Positions 5,916 to 6,646 of a stretch of 6,646 nucleotides of DNA are shown here, piece by piece. The notes under the pieces were generated by a model. That model saw only the letters and a list, made by a program, of their open reading frames with translations, made no database searches and was not told the DNA's origin. Source of the stretch: Accumulibacter sp. (GTDB taxonomy: Bacteria > Pseudomonadota > Gammaproteobacteria > Burkholderiales > Rhodocyclaceae); contig JAISNE010000366.1 in assembly GCA_031276375.1 (NCBI GenBank), positions 1-6,646 on the forward strand, in the 5' to 3' direction. Made by a program: the position numbers and the translations under genes. The first letter of the stretch is position 1. Each line of letters begins with the position of its first letter.

Positions 5916-6646
5916 ATGTCCGCGCACTCCGCCTCCCGGCGGCTCACCTGCCTCGATCTGTCCAAGATGAAGACCGCCGGCGAAAAAATCGCCATGCTGA
6001 CCTGCTACGACGCGAGTTTCGCGCGCGCCTGCGACGCCGCGGGCATCGACGCGATCCTGATCGGCGATTCGCTCGGCAACGTCGTGCAGGGGCACGAAAC
6101 GACGCTGCCGGTCACCGTCGAACACATCGCCTACCACACCGCCTGTGTCGTCCGCGGCTGCCAGCGCCCGCTGATCGTCGCCGACCTGCCTTTCGGCAGC
6201 TTCCAGGAAAGCCCGCGGGCGGCCTACCGCAACGCCGCTACGTTGATGGCCGCCGGCGCCCAGATGGTCAAGCTCGAAGGCGGCGTAAACATGGCCGAGA
6301 CCACGCGCTTCCTGACTTCCCGCGGCATCCCCGTGTGCGCCCACGTCGGCCTGACGCCGCAGTCGGTGTCCCAGTTGGGCGGCTTCCGCGTGCAGGGACG
6401 GGACGAGGCGGGCGCCGCGCGGCTTCAGGCCGACGCGCTGGCGCAGCAGGAATCCGGCGCCGCGCTGATCGTGCTCGAAGCCATTCCCGCGCCGCTGGCC
6501 GCGCAGACCACGAACAGCCTGTCGATCCCGACCATCGGCATCGGCGCGGGCAGGGACTGCTCCGGCCAGGTGCTGGTGATGCACGACGCGCTCGACGTCG
6601 CCCCCGGCCACAAACCGCGCTTCGTGCGCAATTTCATGGCCGGACG
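5916..6646 (+). CDS. panB: 3-methyl-2-oxobutanoate hydroxymethyltransferase (partial, 3' end beyond window)
   Basis: First committed enzyme of pantothenate (coenzyme A) synthesis: transfers a hydroxymethyl group from 5,10-methylene-tetrahydrofolate to 2-oxoisovalerate, giving ketopantoate; cytosolic, Mg-dependent. The window contains 243 codons plus two bases, with no stop; the family is about 265 residues, so roughly 20-30 are missing. Motifs: LTCYDASFA (28-36), [12 protein letters not shown] (49-60) with metal ligand D51, ADLPFGSF (89-96) with D90, MVKLEGG (117-123) with K119 and E121, AHVGLTPQS (142-150) with H143, VLEAIP (186-191) with catalytic E188, and IGIGAG (207-212). The start is supported by the AGAGGA site and by the [16 protein letters not shown] region at the usual distance. 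It follows the kinase by 3 bp. panC often follows panB and may lie beyond the edge. Confidence 0.97.
   Translation, partial: MSAHSASRRLTCLDLSKMKTAGEKIAMLTCYDASFARACDAAGIDAILIGDSLGNVVQGHETTLPVTVEHIAYHTACVVRGCQRPLIVADLPFGSFQESPRAAYRNAATLMAAGAQMVKLEGGVNMAETTRFLTSRGIPVCAHVGLTPQSVSQLGGFRVQGRDEAGAARLQADALAQQESGAALIVLEAIPAPLAAQTTNSLSIPTIGIGAGRDCSGQVLVMHDALDVAPGHKPRFVRNFMAG

Noticed and set aside
5436..6611. A 391-codon open frame on the minus strand opposite the kinase and panB
   Set aside because: It spans two real genes in antisense; the translation is biased and has no recognisable domain.

Overview
This is an ordinary chromosomal housekeeping segment from a GC-rich proteobacterium, most likely a betaproteobacterium (Rhodocyclales/Burkholderiales-like). 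Three things point there. Base composition is visibly GC-rich, with G or C at most third codon positions. The order hda - HAD phosphatase - pcnB - folK - deoxynucleoside kinase - panB is, from memory, typical of that group. The individual proteins also have a betaproteobacterial look, for example the QLILDL start of Hda and the MIRKFF start of PcnB. I cannot name a genus.

Layout: two gene groups diverge from an intergenic region at about 1729-1852. Leftward (minus strand) are purM (purine synthesis) and, 12 bp behind it, a LysE/RhtB-type amino-acid exporter that ends 36 bases from the window edge. Rightward (plus strand) are hda (replication control), a HAD-IB phosphatase overlapping hda by ATGA, a 106-bp gap, pcnB (poly(A) polymerase), folK (folate synthesis), a 54-bp gap holding a good sigma70-like promoter, a deoxynucleoside kinase, and panB (pantothenate synthesis), which runs off the right edge. 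All reading frames look intact. No RNA genes, mobile elements, CRISPR arrays or convincing terminators are visible.

How the genes relate: purM, folK, the kinase and panB all serve nucleotide and one-carbon/cofactor metabolism. FolK feeds folate synthesis, PanB consumes 5,10-methylene-tetrahydrofolate, PurM makes a purine intermediate and the kinase salvages deoxynucleosides. hda and pcnB both affect replication or copy number, Hda through DnaA-ATP hydrolysis and PcnB through RNA decay. These functional links are inference from adjacency. I did not find a convincing undescribed system. The second-look items are small: facing promoter candidates between purM and hda, a promoter overlapping the folK stop codon, a kinase leader without a Shine-Dalgarno sequence, a cysteine cluster in the exporter, and the unsettled substrates of the phosphatase and kinase.
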